A stretch of 64,000 nucleotides of DNA from Bettongia penicillata ogilbyi (GCA_023548195.1 JAJHZJ010000121.1:2790220-2854219); one strand, 5' to 3'. Counted from the stretch's first letter, positions 42,660-54,130 are shown. The notes: generated from the letters alone by a model not told the origin. A program made the numbers and translations.

Positions 42660-43130
42660 ATTGCTGAGAGAAAAGTAGAAAGCGGCGTTTCATGTCATCT
42701 TGGAAAATGATGTAGGAGGCATGCTTATCAGATTTACAGATGACACTGATATGCTGGAAGACAGAATCATGATTCAAACACAGAGTGGTAGACTGACTCC
42801 AACAAAATAAAATGTGAAATCCTGCATTTGGGTTCAAAAAATCAACCACACAAGCAGCAGCTAGAGAAGATCCAGCATCACAGCAGTCCTGGTAGGAAAA
42901 AAAAAACAAAACAAACAAACAAACCAAAACCAAAACCTAAACACACTAATTGACAATGAGCCAGGAGTGTGACGTGTCTAATTAAAGACAGTGCAATCTT
43001 AGTCCCTGTTAATGGAAACAATGTCCAGATCCAAGAAGGTTTAATAGTTCAGTCAGTCCCTAGGATAGTCATACCACATCTGGACAGTTACATTTAATTC
43101 TGGGCTGGGAAAATCTGAAGGGAAACAGGA
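42660..43130 (+). mobile_element. L3/CR1 LINE reverse-transcriptase remnant
   Basis: The text includes 'gatttacagatgacactga' (Phe-Thr-Asp-Asp-Thr, the F-A-D-D-T reverse-transcriptase core of CR1/L3 with one change). It continues with 'tgaaatcctgcatttgggtt', 'gacaatgagccaggagtgtg' and 'ccacatctggacagttacat' with 'ttaattctgggctggg', all in CR1/L3 order. An A/AAAC-rich tract (42898-42940) and frameshifts interrupt it. Confidence 0.75.
42898..42945 (+). repeat. (AAAC)n-like tract
   Basis: A-rich imperfect tetranucleotide repeat inside the L3/CR1 remnant. Confidence 0.85.
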
Positions 43131-43394
43131 CTCATAGGTCTTCTATTTGACTTGTGAAATCTCTGCTTAAGGACTTAGGGTTGGGGAAAGGGTACGCTTT
43201 GGTTTTTACCTGGTCACCCCAGAAATATTCCCTAACTCAAGTATTGTAGCTAGTGGTTTCGAACAGGAAGTGCCTGAGGAGCCCTAACTTAAGAAAGGAG
43301 GACAGGGAGTCCCCTACTATGGACTGTTTCAGTGGTTTGGAGGGTGGGAGTGGGACTGGGGAAGCACCTGACCAAGGACTCTTCAACTTTAATA
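43131..43394. other. Unassigned sequence
   Basis: Nothing recognised. Confidence 0.4.
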
Positions 43395-43620
43395 AACTGA
43401 TAGGGGTAATTTCTTGACAGAAAGATGATGAACTAAAAATGCAGAAGGAGAAACACATTTTTGGATATGGCCAGTGTGAAAATTTGTTGTACTTGACTAT
43501 ACATATTTGTTACAAGGGTTTTATTTTGTTTTCTGTTTTTCCTGGGGAGAGGGAAGGGAAAAGGGAGAAAAATAAATGGTTGGTAATTGAAAAAAGTAAA
43601 ATTATAGAGGAAGCTTTAAG
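43395..43620 (+). mobile_element. L1 3' end, 5'-truncated
   Basis: 'ggccagtgtgaaaatttgtt', 'gtacttgactatacatattt' and 'gttacaagggttttattttg' precede a purine-rich block (gaagggaaaagggag), then 'aataaatggttggtaattg' with an A-rich end. This is the sense 3' terminus of marsupial L1s. Confidence 0.75.
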
Positions 43621-44248
43621 AGTGATAGAAGTCTTGACAGCCACTATTCTCATCTGTACCCAGCAGGGGTTGTATATTTATATCACCACCTCACCATGGT
43701 GCCAATGGATATTGAGGGACCCTAAAAGACCCTCTAGGAGCTCCAGCTGATCCAAGCTATCTGCTGAGGGACTTGGTCACACAGAGCCCGTAACACCTGT
43801 GACACTTATCTGTAAGCTAACTATTTTGCTTTTCTGGAAGATTTCAAGGTGTTGACATGGGTCTGCTAGGCAAACCCTACATGGTATGTGACCTAGTTAG
43901 ATTATTCCTCCCAAAATCTTGCCACTGGGGGAGGAAAGTTCAGCCAGAAATTTTTTGCTGTTAAGAGTCTCCAGGTGTATAAAAAGGGACAGGAAAACAT
44001 TTTCCACAGAGAATGCCTACATCTTTGTCTTGGCTCACCATCTGATGAACTTTTAGGCAGTTGCCTGGTGAGTAAGGAAGGACCCTTTCACAGCAGTCCT
44101 GACATAGTGAAGCTAAATTGAAAATTATGAAAAAAGTATTTCTAGAAAAAAGGATCTCTAAGATATTTTCTGATCTAAAAACCTTGGACAAATAGCTTTA
44201 CTTTTCTGGGTCTCAGTTTCCTTACTAGTAAAAATGAAAAGGTGGGGA
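43621..44248. other. Unassigned sequence
   Basis: Nothing recognised. Confidence 0.4.
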
Positions 44249-44440
44249 CAGCTTAGCATAGTGGAAAGAACACTTATTTTTGGAATGAGAGAGGATCTGG
44301 CTTCAATTCTGTCTCTGATGCTTCCTATTTGGGTAATCCTGATCAAACCACTTAATACTCCTGGGCCTCAACTATATAATAAGAGGGTTGGACTAGATAA
44401 CTAACCTCTGACGTTCCTTCTAGCTATGGATCTATACTAC
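44249..44440 (+). mobile_element. MIR-type SINE with L3/CR1-like tail
   Basis: 'cttagcatagtggaaagaac', 'tctggcttcaattctgtctc', 'ggttggactagataactaac', 'ccttctagctatggatc'. Confidence 0.75.
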
Positions 44441-44596
44441 AAATTGGACTGATGATTTTTAAGGTTCTTTCCAATTCCTTTAAAATTCATCTTCACAAGG
44501 TCTAGAAGTAATTCTCTTTGTTAACCAATCCCAAAGAAGAATGATCCCGCGTATTAAGTCAGAGACTTAATAACTTAGGCACTGATGGACAGTTAA

Positions 44597-44735
44597 AGCT
44601 GCAGGGACAGCTTGGTGACACAGTGGATAGAGCACTGACTCTGGAGTCAGGACTTGAATTCAAATCCTGCCTCAGACACTTACTGGCTGTGTGACCCCTA
44701 AGTCACTTAATCCTGATTGCCTCAAAAAATAAAAG
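44597..44735 (+). mobile_element. SINE 5' half
   Basis: 'acagcttggtgacacagtgg', 'gacttgaattcaaatcctgc', 'cttactggctgtgtgacccc'. It breaks off before the RTE-type tail. Confidence 0.85.
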
Positions 44736-45040
44736 GTTTATTGAAAAGTTGCTTCCCCAATAATCATGCCATCTACTCCACAATGACCTCAGAAGATTCA
44801 TATGCTGCAGTAAAAAGATGATTGATAATATTAACTTTGTATATTTAAGAATCATAATACCTTGATGCAAATTAGGTAAGAAATAGCTGTCCTATTCCTT
44901 ACAATAAGAAAATCTCAATTATTAGAAATACATTTTATATTTTAGGGCAAAGAAAACAAAAAAGGAAATTAATTCTGAATTCCAGCAAAGTACTTACTCC
45001 CTGCATATTTTAAATACATTTCACTTACAAATTATGCTGC
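44736..45040. other. Unassigned A/T-rich sequence
   Basis: Nothing recognised. Confidence 0.4.
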
Positions 45041-45042
45041 TG

Positions 45043-45276
45043 CTGCTTGCTGTTTGCTTTGTTCTTGAAAAGGACCATGACATCGGAGAAGGGAAGCCAT
45101 GATATGTAAGTGAACTGAACTTAAGTGAGGGAGGACTGGGTAAAATCCCCAGCCTCACTTTCTCCTCCAGAGCGATCTGAGTCCAGGGTCCGGATATGGA
45201 TGAGGATGACTAGAGGTGGTCTAAGATACAGTGGAGGACCTTGGCCTTGTCAAGCTAAAGTCTTAAACATGTCTCT
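45043..45276 (+). mobile_element. RTE-derived SINE-like repeat
   Basis: 'ttgttcttgaaaaggaccat', 'gaacttaagtgagggaggac', 'ctttctcctccagagcgatc', 'accttggccttgtcaagcta'. The same family occurs at 52593 (plus) and 52874 (minus). Confidence 0.75.
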
Positions 45277-45614
45277 GTCTGACTGGGGCTTAATAAAAAA
45301 TGAAGCAAAGAATTGCCTCTTTAAAAAAAAACTAGTTCTGAGAGGGGAAGATCCTCAAGGTTTCTGGCCAAAACAGAAACAATTGTTATTTACATTCATT
45401 CTGAGCTAATCAGAGCCCAGATATTGACCACATCGGGCTTGGTCTGGGACCAGAATAATAAGCATGCTGCATGAACCTGGTCTCTCAGTTGTTCTTGTCA
45501 TCCCCACCTTGGACTTCATGAAGCGTTGTGATGTCTTGCACAGAACCTTTCCAGTTCACTTCTGCTAGGATGACCTGGTCTGTAACCTTTTATTATCTAA
45601 GAATTTGTTGATTT
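45277..45614. other. Unassigned sequence
   Basis: 'gtgatgtcttgcacagaacc' near 45530 hints at a second RTE-like remnant. The rest is not recognised. Confidence 0.35.
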
Positions 45615-45900
45615 CTAAAACAAGACTTCAGAGCTGGAAGGAACCTCAGAGGTCACATAATACAAACCTGGACTTGACCAAGAATCCCTTCTATGACAGT
45701 CTCAACATGACTTTGCTTCAAGACTTCTATCCCATTACCCCTTAAAGCAGCCCATTCTATTTTTGGCTAACTCTAATAGAAAGTTGTTGCCTATATCAAT
45801 CCTACATCTGCCTCTCAATACCCAGCATCTTCCTACCCCACCTATAAGACTTGTATTCCACAGTTCCTTCAACTAATCTCATATAATTAAGAATAGTCCC
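45615..45900 (-). mobile_element. L3/CR1 LINE 3' fragment
   Basis: The plus strand shows the reverse complement of the L3/CR1 3' region: 'agagctggaaggaacctcag', 'gcagcccattctatttttgg', 'gttgttgcctatatcaatcc', 'tctgcctctcaatacc'. Confidence 0.7.
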
Positions 45901-47160
45901 ATTCAATTTTTTAAGCCTTTACTACCCCAGGTTCTGTGTGGGGAGACTTTGGGCAATGAACATTGTATAATTGTCCCTATCCAGTAGCGGCAATACTAAT
46001 AGATCAAGCAAGAACCATTAAACTCCCCCCAAAATGCATTTAATTAAGCCAGGAGAGCAAGTAAATAATAAAGGGAAGTCAAACAACAGAATCTTTCTCT
46101 GACCTTCATGTGCAAAATCTCATCACAGACTATATCATACCAAGGAGATCGCTGCCCCATGGAACTCATGCTCCTGGGTAAAGACGGGTTGTGCAAAAGT
46201 TGGTTCTCCTCTCTACCTCCAAAGATGTTGCTGCCATCTGCTGGCCCTCATGCTTTAACTTCTTCCTCCAAGGAATGTTATCATTCTGCCCAGAGCTATC
46301 AAGCTACACCTGAGGGTGAACCCACAGGTTTTTAATTCTTTTGTTAGTCAGATCCACCAAATCCAGATAACAATCAGGACCTTTTTGTGAATCCATTGTT
46401 TCCCTTAATGGAAAGTCTCCCAGCTCTCCTGATTGGTTTAGGGAGACCTAATGAATCCTTTCTTATTCTCCATCATGCCTCTGAAAGTTAGTTAGCCCTT
46501 GGACCTGTGCATCACCTAGGCTGTGATATTTATTAAAGATGCAATTAGTATCATTTTATTAATCATAGTGCGGACTTAATCTCCCTGTGGCTCTTGATGG
46601 TTCATTTTAACTCAAAGTCGGTTATAGGAGGAATAGTCCCAGGATACAAGGCCCTGCAGGTGAAGACAGTAAGATGTTGTCACACCAGTTCTGAGGAACC
46701 CAAAGGATTGATGGGAAGGGACTCTCAAAAGTAAATACACTGATGTGAGTTCTTTAGCTACACTTTTAGAATACCTATGAATCTGAAATAGTAGTCATCC
46801 ATTTGGGGTCCTTGCTTATAAACCTATGAGTATTGATTTGGGGGACCAGTCCCAAGGAGGCACTACATACAGTCTGATATAATTTAATTGATATGGATCC
46901 TTTCTCTACCAGCACAGACTGTACTTTCCTCTTTCTCTTACTTCTACATAGACTCCATGTGTTTCTAAGGCTGAAAAAAAAATCATCACCTGGTGACATA
47001 AGTATGCTTAGGAAAACTGATTGCTAAATTTTCAGTGTGAACATTTATGTATCGGAAAAAATTAAAGTTTGATTTACTATTTTATTGATTGCCTAGACTT
47101 AAGAAAGTGATGAAGAAAATGTTAGTAATGCAAATTGAACTTTAAAAGTTATCACAGTGC
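45901..47160. other. Mostly unique sequence
   Basis: No repeat family recognised over about 1.26 kb. Contains the CTCF-like core at 46231-46244. Confidence 0.5.
46231..46244 (-). promoter_or_regulatory. Candidate CTCF-binding core
   Basis: The minus strand reads CCAGCAGATGGCAG, matching every position of the consensus CCASYAGRKGGCAG, followed by 'caac'. It lies in sequence without recognised repeats. CTCF binding at such cores is established, but occupancy here is untested. Confidence 0.55.
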
Positions 47161-47164
47161 TAAT

Positions 47165-48775
47165 ATCGAAGCCAGAAAGAGCAAAAGCAGAAAAAAAGAA
47201 AACTATGCACCCTAATGAATATTGATACAAAATATTTCAATAAAATATTAGCAAGGACTTTACAGCAATATACCACAAAGATCATATAATATGACCAGGT
47301 GGGAATTATACCAGGAATGCAAGGCTGGTACAATATTAGGAAAACTATTAGCATGATTGACCATATCAATTACAAGAACAAAAATCATATGATCATCTCA
47401 ATAGATGCAACAAAAACTTTTGACAAAATACAACGCTCTTTCCTCTTAAAAACACAAGAAAGTATAGGAATAAATGGAACTTTCCTTAAAATGATAAAAA
47501 ACCATCAGAAAGCATTATCTGTAATAGAGATAAGCTAAAAGCTTTCCCAGTAAGGTCAAGGGTAAAGCAAAGAGGCCCATTATCACCTCTATTATTCAAT
47601 ATTGTACTTGAAATGCTAGCTATAGCAATAAAAGCAGAAAGCAAATGAAGGAATTCGAGTATGCAATGACAAAACAAAACTGTCATTTCATGGCATACCA
47701 TGTGATGAAATACTTAGAGAACTCTAGGGAATCAACTGAAAACTAGCTGAAATAATTGACTTCAGCAAATTTGCAAGATATACCACATAAATCATCAACA
47801 TTTCTATACGTTACCAACAAAATACAGAAATACAAGATAGAAAAAGAAATTCCATTTAAAATAACTGCAGACAATATAAGATAATTGGAAGTCTACCTGT
47901 CAAGACAAACCCAGAAACTACATGAGCATAATTACAAAGCACTTTTCACACAAATAAAGTCAGATCTAAACAACTGGAGAAATATTAATTATGCATGGTA
48001 AGGCCAAGTCAAAACAATAAAAATGACAATTCTACCTAAATTAATTTACTTATTCAGTGCCAAAATACCAGAAAAATTATTTTATAGAGCTAGAGAAAAT
48101 AATAACAAAGTTCATCTGAAAGGACAAAAGGTCCAGAATATCAAGGGAATTAATGAAAAAATTGCAAGGGAAAGTGGCCTAAGCCATACCAGATCTAAAA
48201 CGGTATTAAAAAGCATAAATCATCAAAACTATTTGGTACTGGCTAATAAAAAGAGTGGTGGATTAGTGGGATAGGTTAAGTAACCAAGATATAGTAGACA
48301 AGGACTATAGTAATCTACTGTTTAATAAACCCAAAGACTCCAACTTCTTGGATAAGAACTCACTATTTGACAAAAACTGGTGGGAAAACTGGAAAATAGT
48401 ATGGTAGAAACTAGACATAGACAAACATCTTACACTGTACAGCAAGATAAGTTCAAAGTGGGTACACAATTTAAACATAAAGGATGATACTATAAGCAAA
48501 TAGGAGAGCAAGGAATCATTTACCTGTCAGATCTATGGAGAAGAGAATAATTTATGACCCAGAGAGAGATAGAGAACATTATGAAATGCAAAATGGATAA
48601 TTTTGATATTAAATTAAAAAGCTTTTGCACAAACAAAGCTAATGCAACCAAGATTAAAAGGGAAGCAAGAAGATGCAAAACAATTTTTATAGCCAGTGTC
48701 TCTGATAAAGACCTCATTTCTAAAATATATAAAGAACTGAGTCAAATGCTTATTGATGATCTTATTGCCTGATCT
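47165..48775 (+). pseudogene. L1 ORF2 remnant (reverse-transcriptase domain and C-terminal region)
   Basis: L1 ORF2p is the endonuclease/reverse transcriptase of LINE-1. Sequence here covers the RT domain onward. It opens with MNIDTKYFNKILARTLQQ-like text and continues with '[18 protein letters not shown]', '[16 protein letters not shown]' (motif A with its Asp) and, in another frame, '[16 protein letters not shown]' (motif B). The FADD catalytic block expected near 47690 is not readable: the text there gives 'CHFMAYHVMKYLEN'. The C-terminal part includes 'KSFCTNKANATKIKRE' and 'FIASVSDKDLISKIYKEL'. Several frameshifts and stops break it. The endonuclease domain and the Cys-rich tail are absent. 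It cannot supply enzyme to the ORF2-less elements in this window. Confidence 0.88.
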
Positions 48776-49689
48776 GATTCACCCAAGGAAGGAGATTCTT
48801 CTTCTAAAGAAGGCAAGGAGTGTGATGAAATTTAAATGCCCTGCCATCTTCACAGTAGGAATGAACAGATGCATCTGTATCTTGTGGGCTCTCTAATATC
48901 CATGGCGTGTGAACAGAAAATAATTATTCTTTGCTCCAAACAAAACAAAACAATGAAGTTTTAAGAAAACTGGCAGGATTCATCAAAGCCCTCAGCTTGC
49001 AATGAATTCTTCTCAATACTGGCCACTAATTCAGAGGAAATCATTTCTGTAGGTTTCTAGAGGATTTTAAACAAAATCTTGACATCTAAATTCTATACAC
49101 ACTATTATTTGGATTCAGAATTATAGTAATCCTAGTTTTAATAATGTTGAGGGGAAACTACAGGCAGAGTCTGCAAGTATGTCAAGCAGGGACTGGAACA
49201 ATTTCTAAGAAAAGGTCTCACAAAGGAAATCAATAGGAAGGCCATCTGTACCCTGGGCCTTTGCATCTCTCAGTTGTCTAATCGCTCTTAATACAGTACT
49301 TTGCCAAGGTCAATAAGGGCATCCAGCAAAGAGGTTAAGTGGTTTGTAAGTAAAGGCAAATTAATCTCATCCAAACAATTTTTAATAGTATTGCAAAGAT
49401 TCATGGTCTCTCCCCGGGTAGTGACTGGGCTGCAGATTTGGACCCTCCCTAGAGCTTCTGAAAAACACTTGTTCCTCTGGTTCAGGGTCCAGAACCTGAA
49501 TGTCAGAAGTGCAAGTGCAATAAAGAGAAATCTTTACTGGTCTGGTTTCAGAGATTTTCTGGATTTATCTCTTGTCATTATAATAGCATTTTACATTGAT
49601 CAGTTTTGGAAGTCTACGGATGACCTAGCCAGACTTATCCCTGATTATTTTAGCTTAAAAATAATAGCTAGGCATTGTGACTTCTCTGG
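48776..49689. other. Unassigned sequence
   Basis: No recognised repeat. A 134-codon open frame at 49301-49705 overlaps a SINE at its end and shows no domain I know. Confidence 0.4.
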
Positions 49690-49865
49690 TAGAACTCCCA
49701 GCTGAGAAAATTCCCTCCACTTGTGTAGTTCAGCACCTTCTGTGAAACTTAGAGTCTTAGAGAATTTTCAAGAGCACTGAGAGGTTGGGACTTCCTCAGT
49801 CACAGAGCTAGGATGTGTCAGAAACAGAACTCAATCTTCCATCTTCTCATCTCTGAGGGCAAATG
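49690..49865 (-). mobile_element. SINE of the long-tail variant
   Basis: Reverse complement of the tail 'aactcccagctgagaaaatt' with 'ccctccacttgtgtag', followed by 'gagtcttagagaattttc' and 'cacagagctaggatgtgtc'. Confidence 0.6.
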
Positions 49866-49984
49866 GATACTCAGTGAGCTACAATGCCTCAGCCTACACT
49901 TTGTGGGAGAGTAGGGGAGATGGTGTAGTATGTGGAAACAAGGAGGAAGACAAGAGTTATTTTCTATTTTTGTTTTGGAGACAA

Positions 49985-50095
49985 TTGAGATTAAGTGACT
50001 TGCCCAGGATCACATAGTAAGTGTCTGAAGACACATTTGAACTCAGGCTTTCCTAAGTCCTGTGCTCTATCCACTGTGTCACTTAGCTACATCTG
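49985..50095 (-). mobile_element. SINE 5' half
   Basis: 'attaagtgacttgcccagga', 'tttgaactcaggctttcct', 'atccactgtgtcacttagct'. Confidence 0.8.
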
Positions 50096-50224
50096 AAGAA
50101 TGGATTATAAATTCATCCTACTCTACCAGCTTTTTTTACCATGCCTAATTATTACTCAGGTTCTAGCCCTGTGAGACCCTACTTATCTGCTCTGCTTTCC
50201 TGTTTTTATTTCTCATTATCTTCA

Positions 50225-50345
50225 ACAGTGTGTTGTAGTGGCTATAAAATCAGCTTTGCAATCAGGAAGACCTGGGTCCAGGTCCTATTTCTGAGGAATA
50301 CTGGTTTGTATGGCCCTGGGAAATTTACTTAACTTAGTACTCTAA
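50225..50345 (+). mobile_element. MIR-type SINE fragment
   Basis: 'gttgtagtggctataaaatc', 'aggaagacctgggtccaggt', 'ggccctgggaaatttactta'. Confidence 0.65.
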
Positions 50346-51140
50346 AAGTTGCAAAGCAGATGCCCATTGGTGTTGATAGAAATTGTTTGGGTTTTTTTTG
50401 AGGAGTGGTTCTCCATATTAGTCAAATCATAATTTTAATACAAAACAGAACAAAAACATCTCCCAAACCAAAGGATTCTAAAGTCACTTTAAAATATAGA
50501 AATATTCATGCATCCTCCCAGCTAGTTATAATGGACAAAAGTCTAACCTTTGACCAGAAGTCATAATGCCTGGGGCTGCAGCATGATAAAAACATGGCCA
50601 TAGGTAACTTCACATTACACACCGAACATGATATGATCTATTGTGTACGAAGACTGAAGATTTGTGACCCACCATCTTTGAGGCACGTTCTTTGAGAGTT
50701 GTTGGGTCCGTTGGTTTTTTTCTATTAGAAATGATGGTTTTGTGCTGGTCCAGCTATGTCCTATTGCTTAGCTCCCCCTTACTAAGTGACATAGGCCTCA
50801 AAACTGGGACAGTAGGACAGTTCTCCTTTGTGTGAAGGTCTACTGGTCAAAGGGGTCTAATGGAGTTCCATACAGTCCAACTGATACAACCCTAGGGCCA
50901 AAGGAAATGAGGTTCTTTGTTATTGTAGGAAAAACTGTAGGCATCTGTTCGTTTGTTGAATTCATTTTCAGGTGATATAGTCCTACAGTGATGCAGAAAT
51001 TGAGAGCATAATAGAGGGACCTAGTATTCTCATTTCTCTGGACTAAACACAGAGTCCAATTACTCTTGAGAATTTGTACTGCTATTTCTAACTTATGGTT
51101 TCTTTACTCTTTTTAAAAATCTTTATCTGACTTTTTTCTC
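50346..51140. other. Unassigned sequence
   Basis: No repeat or gene recognised over about 800 bp. Confidence 0.4.
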
Positions 51141-51146
51141 TTTAGA

Positions 51147-51370
51147 TGAAAAGGTTCTTAACCTTTTTTGCATCATAGACCTCTTAGGCTATTTGACAAA
51201 ACCTATAACCAGCCCCTAAAATCTTTTTAAATGTACAAAAATGTACATAAGATCAAAAAGGAAACTATTTTTTATATTGAAATGCAATTGACAAAAATTA
51301 TTTTTAAAGTTCATGACCCCACTTGAATCTACCCACAGACACCCTGGGTGTCCATGGTTAAAAATCCCTA
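51147..51370 (+). mobile_element. hAT-like non-autonomous DNA transposon, diverged
   Basis: Start 'aaaggttcttaacctttttt' and end 'gtccatggttaaaaatccc' form imperfect inverted ends of the GGTTCTTAACC type also seen at 32099-32288. Confidence 0.55.
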
Positions 51371-51447
51371 CTTTAGATGGATGTCTTGAAATCTATTGCC
51401 ACATAATATTTCTGTCCCAGCATATCAAATTTAAAGACTTCAAAGAA

Positions 51448-51692
51448 AGAATAAGAGATAGCTTGGCATGATGGAGAGAGAGATGGCTTCTTGGGAGGGT
51501 GGGGGGAAAGGGGGAAGGTCTGAGTTCAAGTCTAGTCTCTGACTCTTAATGGTCGTATGACCTTTGGGCAAGCTCTAAGTGCCCCCAGCATTTGTCTTGT
51601 AAACTGTACACTCAAGGAGGCCCTGTATTTGTAGAGGGAGTTTCCTCCTCAGAGGGCCTTTATATTCATGAAATCACAAGTCTAGACCAGAA
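51448..51692 (+). mobile_element. SINE of the long-tail variant
   Basis: 'tagcttggcatgatggagag', 'ctgagttcaagtctagtctc', then the tail 'gtagagggagtttcctcctc' and 'gaaatcacaagtctagacc'. A G/A insertion lies at 51495-51520. Confidence 0.75.
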
Positions 51693-52189
51693 AAGAAAAG
51701 AAAAAATTGAGAGAAGCCAAGAAATATTTCCCCTCAATGTGATTCTTGTGGAAAGTGGCAATCACTTATCAAGGGAAGATCTAAGCCTCTTTTGAACCAT
51801 CCCTTAGCCATGATCATGTAAACTGAATGCTAGTGCAGAGTAAGACAAAAATATCTTGAGTTATGGTAGGAATGAAGCTGTCATTCATATCTCCAGGAAA
51901 CACACACATAATAATCTATATCTTATCAACTATGACAAGAGCTTGCATGGCAGGAATGTCTATTTTATCAAACAAAGTGCCTTTTAATCATTTTCTTTGA
52001 GGATGTGATTAAATCCCTGTGGTTTGAGTGACTAGGTCTGTTACATATCCTAAATAGTGAACTCAGAAAGTTTACAAGTGCCCAAAAAACACCTTAAGGA
52101 CAATAATCATGTAGCTAACTTGAGAATTCATAGATAAAGTGACTTTGCCTATTTTTATTTTTTAAAGAATTAAGTCGTTTGGGATTGAA
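51693..52189. other. Unassigned A/T-rich sequence
   Basis: Nothing recognised. Confidence 0.4.
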
Positions 52190-52275
52190 TATACAAAGTC
52201 AAAGAGTCTGAATTTAAATCCTGATTATACCACTTTATACTGTGTGAATTTGAGGTTAGATGCCTCAGACGCTGG
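52190..52275 (+). mobile_element. MIR-type SINE fragment
   Basis: 'agagtctgaatttaaatcct' and 'tataccactttatactgtgt'. Confidence 0.45.
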
Positions 52276-52592
52276 GGCTGAGAGCCCTTGGCCTTTCTCT
52301 AGCCTTAGCTGGACAGGTTTTTGGACAACAGCTCCACAGTTTGATCCATATACAAAGCTCTTCCAGTTTGACAGCATTTGCCCAGAGCCATAACTAGCTA
52401 GTCTTGTAGCAAGGTCAGTTAAGAAACAAAATATATAAGTAACAAACATGAAATACATTCTCAAACCAACTTTTGAAGATCTGCTGTTATTGGAGAGACC
52501 CCTTGGACACTGCTCCACAAGAAAGGAGACAGACTCTGGGGGACATCAGTGAGCCAGGCCAGACAGGAGCTCATTTGGAGCATAGCACCTGC
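52276..52592. other. Unassigned sequence
   Basis: Nothing recognised. Confidence 0.4.
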
Positions 52593-52768
52593 TGTTACTT
52601 GTTCTCAAAGAGTACCGTGACATCAGGGAAGTGGTGCCATGATATGCAAGTGCACTGGATTTAAGTGAGGGAGGGCTGGGCAAAGCTATCAGTCCTACTT
52701 TCTTCTCCAGAGCCATTGGGGTCCAGTGGCAAGATATAGATCAGAATAACTGGAAATGGCCCTGGATA
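52593..52768 (+). mobile_element. RTE-derived SINE-like repeat
   Basis: 'cttgttctcaaagagtaccg', 'ggatttaagtgagggagggc', 'tcttctccagagccattggg', 'gaaatggccctggatac'. It abuts the SINE that follows. Confidence 0.75.
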
Positions 52769-53256
52769 CAGCAGCAGCAGCTAGGTGGTACAGTTTATAG
52801 AGTACCAGCCCTAGAATCAGGACGGTTTGAGTTCAAATCTAGTCTCAGACACTTACTATCTCTGTAACCTTGGCTGCCATTGCGTGCTGGGCCACCTCCA
52901 GTCATCCTGATAAATATCTGGCCGCTGCATCCAGATGAGTCAGGAGGAGTAAGTGAGCCTTGTACAGCCCTCTCTCATTAAAAGCCAAGTCAACGGCAAG
53001 TTATGTCATCATCTTGATGTCATGGTCCTCTTGGAGAACAAAGGACAAGCACAACAACCTGTGTAACTTTGGGCAGATCTTAACATCTTGTGCCTCAGTT
53101 TCCCCATCTATAAAGGGACAATAATAACAGCCTCCCTTACCAGGGCTCTTGTAAGGATCAAATAGATAATAATTGTAAAGGTCCTAGTACAGTGCCTGGT
53201 ACATAGCAAGTACTATATAAAAATTAGCTAATGTGATGATGATGATGATGACGACA
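52769..53256 (+). mobile_element. SINE split by a reverse RTE-derived repeat
   Basis: The head/body at 52769-52873 ('gctaggtggtacagtttata', 'cagacacttactatctctg') resumes at 53059 with 'tgtgtaactttgggcagatc', 'gcctcagtttccccatctat' and 'agtgcctggtacatagcaag' (MIR-type 3' part). It ends in a (GAT)n run at 53234-53256. Confidence 0.8.
52874..53058 (-). mobile_element. RTE-derived SINE-like repeat inserted in a SINE
   Basis: The plus strand is the reverse complement of the 45043/52593 family: 'catccagatgagtcaggagg', 'gtgatgtcat'-type text, 'catggtcctcttggagaaca', and the end 'aaaggacaagcacaacaa'. The flanks 'ctgtaaccttggc' and 'gtgtaactttgggc' look like a diverged target duplication. Confidence 0.72.
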
Positions 53257-54130
53257 GCAGCAAGGTAAAAAGTCATCTGCCAAAGCAGTAGCACTGCCTA
53301 TTTTAACTAGTTGTTATGCTTACTTACTAGGTGCTAAGCATAATTTCCTGAGCCCTGTAGCAAAGTTCCAGTTGCCTTGCCCTAGTTATAACTTGGGAGC
53401 TCCTTCACAGTGGGATTCAGGTTTTGGTTTTGAGGGGGTTTTTTGAGGGGTGGGGTTGGTTTGCATTTTTATTTTGCTAGCATCTAGCACAAAATAAGCA
53501 TGTAATAAGTGCTTACTGATTTATTAATCAATTTCATTGATCTCTAGTGTACATATCTGCCCAACCAAATGAAAATGCCTTGAAAATGGACACCATCTTT
53601 TATACCACCTTTATATGGCTGGGAGGGTTTGGGGAAGGAGAAAGGGACACAATATGTGCTTAAGTAACACTAGTTGACTTGGAATTTCCCATATTCCACG
53701 AAAGTTTTTGTATATCTGAAGTGAGATGATTTCATTCTGCCATAAGAGGGCAGTAGTGCATCTAAGCAAATCTTTATATAAATGAATACAAAACTACTGT
53801 ACTTTGATTTTAAATGTAGAAATATGCTCTTTAAATTTTCATAATTTTTTAGTATGCTAATAACGTATGCACTGTGATCAGGCTATGAAAATACTTGCAG
53901 CACTCTGTCCTCCTTCTTTGTTGACTGACAATTTCCATACCATTTTAAAAATATTTATGTGAACAGTTGGTGTCCAAGTTATTTTTAACCAGATCCTATA
54001 GTTTAAACTATGTTGTAATTTTTCACCAGATCTTGTTATTTGCCATATCCTGTATTAAACTGCATAACATCTTAATTTATTATCCACAGAGGATAGAATG
54101 AAGTAGAAACTAACATAAATATGAAATAAC
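53257..54130. other. Mostly unique, A/T-rich sequence
   Basis: A weak L2/MIR tail lies at 53470-53530 ('gcatgtaataagtgcttac'). 53650-54130 has no recognised repeat and includes a partial CTCF-like core at 53740-53753. Confidence 0.45.
53740..53753 (+). promoter_or_regulatory. Weak CTCF-like core
   Basis: CCATAAGAGGGCAG matches the consensus CCASYAGRKGGCAG except at positions 4 and 5. Binding is uncertain. Confidence 0.25.

Noticed and set aside
46231..46244. CTCF core as part of a SINE
   Set aside because: No SINE modules surround it, so it was kept as an independent candidate.
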